Shown in pieces: positions 60,826 to 64,000 of a DNA stretch of 64,000 nt. Position numbers and translations under genes: made by a program. The notes beneath the pieces were generated by a model. It was given only the letters and a program-made list of their open reading frames with translations. It had not been told where the DNA came from and did no database searches. How positions within the stretch are numbered: position 1 is the stretch's first letter; each line of letters starts with the position of its first letter. The stretch covers positions 186,001 through 250,000 of the forward strand of contig NZ_FRDM01000004.1 of NCBI RefSeq assembly GCF_900143215.1, read 5' to 3'. Source of the DNA: Geodermatophilus obscurus (lineage in GTDB: Bacteria > Actinomycetota > Actinomycetes > Mycobacteriales > Geodermatophilaceae).

Positions 60826-60903
60826 GTGAGCGAGCGTGCGAGCTCACGCATGAGCACAGCGTCCAGGGCCACTGGGCCGACGAGCGTCAGCGAGGAGGGC
60901 TAG
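60826..60903 (+). repeat. Bridging mini-ORF element, MoxR-VWA copy
   Basis: 25 codons plus TAG: starts VSERASSRMSTA and ends PTSVSEEG. It starts 1 nt after the MoxR gene stop, and the last base of its TAG is the first base of the VWA gene's GTG (TAGTG). CGACGAGCGTCAGCGAGGAG precedes. The only copy with a one-base rather than ATGA/GTGA overlap. Confidence 0.8.
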
Positions 60904-62888
60904 TGGTCAGGAGGCCCGGCAGGGGCCACCGGTACGGGCGCTGGCGGGGCGGGCCCGACCCGCTGGCCCCGCCCTACGACCTGGGCAGCGCGGTCGACGA
61001 GATCGGCGACTCGGTGCTCGGCGGCAGCGGCGTGCGCGAGGCGCTGCGCGAGCTGCTGCGCCGCGGCATGGACGGCCGGCGCGGGCTGGACGAGCTGCGC
61101 CGGTCGGTCCGCGAGCGGCTGCGGCAGGCGCGCAACGCGGGGCGGATGGACGGCACCCTGCAGGAGGTCCGGGAGCTGCTCGACCGCGCCGTCGAGGCCG
61201 AGCGGCGGGAGCTGTTCCCCGACCCGGACGACATGGCGCGGCTGGCGGAGGCCGAGCTCGACGCGCTGCCCGAGGACACCGCGGGCGCCGTCCGGGCGCT
61301 CAAGGAGTACGACTGGCGCTCCGCGGAGGCCCGGCAGGCCTACGAGCAGATCCAGGACCTGCTGCGGCGCGAGGTGCTCGACAGCTCCTTCGCCTCGATG
61401 AAGCAGGCGCTGGAGAACGCCACCGAGGGCGACGTGCAGGCGGTCAAGGACATGGTCGCCGACCTCTCGCAGCTCATCGACGCGCACAACCGCGGGGAGG
61501 ACACCGACGAGCAGTTCCAGGAGTTCATGGAGAAGCACGGGCAGTTCTTCCCCGACGACCCGCAGTCGGTCGAGGAGCTGATCGACTCCCTCGCCCGCCG
61601 GGCGGCCGCGCAGGAGCGGATGATGGCCGGCCTCTCCCCCGAGCAGCGCGCCGAGCTGGCCGACCTGATGGCCCAGACGATGCAGGACATGGGGCTGGCC
61701 AGCGAGATGGCCCACCTGCAGGACGCCCTCCGCCAGGCCCGGCCCGACCTGCCCTGGGGGCAGCGCGGGCAGGTGCCCGACGGCGAGCAGTCCCTCGGCA
61801 TGGGCGACGCCACCAGCGCCGTCGCCGAGCTGGCCGACCTGGAGGCGCTGTCCAACCAGCTGTCCCAGGGCTACGCCGGGGCCTCGCTGGCCGACGTCGA
61901 CGAGGAGCTGCTCGAGCGGGCGCTGGGCCGGCCCGCGGTCGACGACCTCGCCGCACTGCGCCAGATGGAGCGCGAGCTGGAGCGGCAGGGCTACCTCAAC
62001 CGCTCGGACGGGAAGCTCGAGCTCTCGCCCAAGGCCGTCCGCCGGCTGGGCGCGACCGCGCTGCGCCGGGTGTTCGCCCAGCTCGACGCCACCGGCCGCG
62101 GCGAGCACGACGTCGCCGACGCCGGCGCCGCCGGGGAGCTGACCGGCAGCTCCCGGGAGTGGCGGTTCGGCGACGAGCAGCCGCTGGACGTCGTGCGGAC
62201 GGTGAAGAACGCCGTCCTGCGCACCGCGCACGAGCCCCGCGCGGACGACGACCGGCGCGTGCGCATCGCCGTCGAGGACTTCGAGGTGGTCGAGACCGAG
62301 CGGCGCACCGGGGCCGCGGTCGCACTGCTGGTCGACCTCTCCTACTCCATGGCGCTGCGCGGCACCTGGGGTGCGGCCAAGTCGACGGCGATGGCGCTGC
62401 ACTCGCTGGTGACCACCCGGTTCCCGCAGGACGCCATCCAGATCATCGGCTTCTCCTCCACCGCCCAGGTGCTGCGCCCGGAGACCCTCGCCGAGCTGAG
62501 CGTGGACACGCTGCAGGGCACCAACCTGCAGCACGGGCTGATGCTGGCCCGGCGCTTCCTCGCCCGGCACAAGGACGCCGAGCCGGTGGTGCTCGTGGTC
62601 ACCGACGGCGAGCCGACCGCTCACCTGGAGGACGACGGGACGCCGTTCTTCTGCTGGCCGCCGATGCCGGAGACCATCGCCCGCACCGTCGCCGAGGTGG
62701 AGCGGGTGGCCCGGTCGGGGGCGACGATGAACGTCTTCGCCCTCGATCCCGAGCCCGGGCTGGTGCGCTTCGTCCACGACATCACCCAGCGGGCCGGCGG
62801 GCGGGTGTTCACCCCCGACAGCGAGCGGCTCGGCGAGTACGTCGTGGCTGACTACCTGCGCACGAGGCGGGGACGCCGGGCCCGCTGA
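60903..62888 (+). CDS. VWA domain protein paired with the MoxR-like ATPase
   Basis: 661 residues. A long helical N-terminal part (LRELLRRGMDGRRGLDELRR; FMEKHGQFFPDDPQSVEELI) precedes a von Willebrand A domain from about residue 470. The metal site is intact: VALLVDLSYSMALRG (D-x-S-x-S, near residue 478), TNLQHGLMLARRFL (Thr) and VLVVTDGEPTAHLEDDG (Asp). With the upstream ATPase it forms a chelatase-like pair; the client is unknown. GTG start overlaps the bridging element stop. Confidence 0.88.
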   Translation: MVRRPGRGHRYGRWRGGPDPLAPPYDLGSAVDEIGDSVLGGSGVREALRELLRRGMDGRRGLDELRRSVRERLRQARNAGRMDGTLQEVRELLDRAVEAERRELFPDPDDMARLAEAELDALPEDTAGAVRALKEYDWRSAEARQAYEQIQDLLRREVLDSSFASMKQALENATEGDVQAVKDMVADLSQLIDAHNRGEDTDEQFQEFMEKHGQFFPDDPQSVEELIDSLARRAAAQERMMAGLSPEQRAELADLMAQTMQDMGLASEMAHLQDALRQARPDLPWGQRGQVPDGEQSLGMGDATSAVAELADLEALSNQLSQGYAGASLADVDEELLERALGRPAVDDLAALRQMERELERQGYLNRSDGKLELSPKAVRRLGATALRRVFAQLDATGRGEHDVADAGAAGELTGSSREWRFGDEQPLDVVRTVKNAVLRTAHEPRADDDRRVRIAVEDFEVVETERRTGAAVALLVDLSYSMALRGTWGAAKSTAMALHSLVTTRFPQDAIQIIGFSSTAQVLRPETLAELSVDTLQGTNLQHGLMLARRFLARHKDAEPVVLVVTDGEPTAHLEDDGTPFFCWPPMPETIARTVAEVERVARSGATMNVFALDPEPGLVRFVHDITQRAGGRVFTPDSERLGEYVVADYLRTRRGRRAR

Positions 62889-63000
62889 CGGAGGACCCTG
62901 TCGCCCACCGGAGAAGGACCCCGTCCTCCTCATCCCTCGCACGCTCGGGACGAGCCTCTGGACGCGGCCGGCGGCGGGACCCTGCAGAGGGGCCGCCGTC
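62888..63000. repeat. GGACC-type palindromic intergenic repeat, copy 4
   Basis: GGAGGACCCTGTCGCCCA, AGAAGGACCCCGTCCTCCTC and CGAGCCTCTGGACGCGGCC recall copy 3 almost piece by piece. It ends CCTGCAGAGGGGCC, as copy 1 ends CCTGCAAGGGGGCC. It fills the gap after the VWA gene. Confidence 0.7.
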
Positions 63001-63006
63001 CACCGG

Positions 63007-63018
63007 CAGACTGGGCCG
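63007..63018 (+). promoter_or_regulatory. Leaderless-type -10 of the GNAT gene
   Basis: CAGACT (63007-63012) ends 6 nt before GTG 63019. Confidence 0.5.
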
Positions 63019-63495
63019 GTGACCGCCGAGCCGAGCGCCGTGACCGTCGAGGAGGTATCCGCCGAGGCGACCTACGACCTGCGGCGCGCGGTCCTGCGGC
63101 CGGAGGGCGGGGAGGTCGTCTGGGCAGGCGACGACGACCCGGCCACCGTGCACCTCGCCGCCCGCACGCCCGACCGCCGAGTGGTCGGCGTGGCCCGGCT
63201 GAGCCCCGCCCCCTGCCCCTGGCGCCCGGAGGCACGGGCGCCGTGGCAGCTGCGCGGCATGGCCACCGACCCCGCGGTGCGCGGGGCGGGCGCCGGCCGG
63301 GCGCTGCTGGGGGCCTGCCTCGCGGCAGTGGCACAGCGCGGCGGCGACCTGGTCTGGTGCGACGCCCGCACGACCGCGGCCCGGTTCTACGAGCGGGCCG
63401 GCTTCACCGTGGTCACCGGCGAGTACGACAAGCCGGGCATCGGCCCGCACGTCGGCATGGTCATCCCCGTAGCGGGTGCGTCCCGCTCGAGCTGA
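63019..63495 (+). CDS. GNAT family N-acetyltransferase
   Basis: 158 residues. WQLRGMATDPAVRGAGAGRA is motif A with the acetyl-CoA loop (R-G-x-G-x-G/A-like). GGDLVWCDARTTAARFYERA and GFTVVTGEYDKPGIGPHVGM complete the fold. N-terminal LRRAVLRPEGGEVVWAGDDD is common in a small subfamily of stand-alone acetyltransferases with unknown substrate. Its 3' end overlaps the convergent DUF2252 gene by 35 nt. Confidence 0.88.
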   Translation: MTAEPSAVTVEEVSAEATYDLRRAVLRPEGGEVVWAGDDDPATVHLAARTPDRRVVGVARLSPAPCPWRPEARAPWQLRGMATDPAVRGAGAGRALLGACLAAVAQRGGDLVWCDARTTAARFYERAGFTVVTGEYDKPGIGPHVGMVIPVAGASRSS

Positions 63496-64000
63496 TCCCC
63501 GGGATCCGCCCGGTGCGGAAGGCGTCCACGAACATCCGGAAGTCGTCCTGCGTGCGGTGGGCGTAGTCGTGCGCGAAGTCGACCAGGTCGGCGATGAACT
63601 CCTCGCGCCGGTCCCCGACCATCGCGGTGACCGCCTCCTCGGTCTGGAACGGCACCAGCGTGTGGTCGCTGTCGGCGTCGCCGACGCAGTGCACCTTCGC
63701 CGTCGCCCGCCCCAGCTGGGCCAGCACCGGGGCGATCTGCTCCGGCTCGGTGAGGTCGTCCCAGTCCAGGTCCGTCTCGTAGGGCGAGAGCTCCTGGACG
63801 ACGAAGCCGACGCCGTCGATCTCGGTGTGGCCGAGGAACTGGGAGGCGTTGGCCTGCAAGGCGCGCTGGGAGATCGCGGTCCGGTGGCCCTCGTGCTCGA
63901 AGGACGCCCGGATGTCGGCATCCCGCACGATCCGGCTGGGCGCCGGCACGTTGCCCTGCTTGAGGGAGAGCACGACGTCGTTCTCCAGCGCCTGGTCGTA
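63461..64000 (-). CDS. DUF2252 family protein (C-terminal part, runs off the right edge)
   Basis: About 179 codons are visible, open to the window edge. YDQALENDVVLSLKQGNVP, then RTAISQRALQANASQFLGHT, ELSPYETDLDWDDL and LGRATAKVHCVGD match the C-terminal half of DUF2252, a kinase-like fold related to aminoglycoside phosphotransferases. The end (SSSGTHPLRG) lies inside the convergent GNAT gene. Upstream sequence is needed for the catalytic residues. Confidence 0.85.
   Translation of the reverse strand, partial: YDQALENDVVLSLKQGNVPAPSRIVRDADIRASFEHEGHRTAISQRALQANASQFLGHTEIDGVGFVVQELSPYETDLDWDDLTEPEQIAPVLAQLGRATAKVHCVGDADSDHTLVPFQTEEAVTAMVGDRREEFIADLVDFAHDYAHRTQDDFRMFVDAFRTGRIPGISSSGTHPLRG

Overview
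The window is chromosomal DNA of a very GC-rich, motile actinobacterium. GTG starts are common, gene ends overlap as ATGA/GTGA, and a mycothiol S-conjugate amidase (mca) marks an actinomycete. The flagellar set has no P/L-ring genes, as expected for a Gram-positive cell envelope. Gene content and repeat style suggest Geodermatophilaceae (Blastococcus/Geodermatophilus/Modestobacter), but no rRNA is present to confirm this.

1-36.7 kb is one large flagellar locus. Leftward flgN-flgK diverge from the sigma-28 gene fliA. A sugar-nucleotide island (2.4-9.4 kb) follows: a DUF4422-like protein, five CDP-3,6-dideoxyhexose genes resembling the CDP-ascarylose route, and a glycosyltransferase. It lies directly beside flagellin fliC, which suggests glycosylated flagellin. 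Then come fliD-fliS and a small gene in the fliT position; flgB-flgC-fliE-fliF-fliG-fliH-fliI-fliJ, a C40/lytic-transglycosylase fusion, fliK-flgD-flgE; flbD-motA-motB-fliL; fliM-fliN-fliO-fliP-fliQ-fliR-flhB; flhA, an FlhF-like protein with a degenerate nucleotide site, and a small membrane protein. Six sites of the form TCA(A/G)-N15/16-GCCG form a coherent sigma-28 promoter set upstream of flgN, fliA, fliC, flgB, flbD/motA and fliM.

36.7-47.4 kb is ordinary accessory and housekeeping sequence: an AbiEi/DUF559-type protein boxed by palindromic repeats, PIN-PhoH ATPase, DUF885 protein, Z-isoprenyl diphosphate synthase, TrhA, geranylgeranyl-reductase-like flavoprotein, a DinB-type protein, a ribbon-helix-helix-like protein and a YyaL-type thioredoxin-domain protein. 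47.5-51.2 kb is a decay zone: an IS3-type remnant, a frameshifted anti-sigma ATPase, two GAF-ANTAR regulators (one with an amber codon, one frameshifted), and two DJ-1/PfpI fragments. 51.2-64 kb holds a CelD-type acetyltransferase, an AMIN-like secreted protein, mca, greA, an RNHCP protein, an M3 peptidase, threonine deaminase, a MoxR/VWA pair, a GNAT protein and a partial DUF2252 gene.

The most unusual signal is a dispersed element that sits between adjacent co-oriented genes and is itself a 25-26-codon open frame. It opens on or just after the upstream stop, closes on the downstream start, and carries an AGCGAGGAG ribosome-binding sequence. Seven clear copies occur on both strands, with a 12-codon relative between motA and motB. 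At least three other repeat families (GGACC-bounded palindromes, CTCCCGCGCGG palindromes and GGCTGCGCCGC repeats) occupy intergenic gaps. Many stand-alone genes have a -10-like hexamer ending 6-8 nt before the start codon, which suggests leaderless transcripts.
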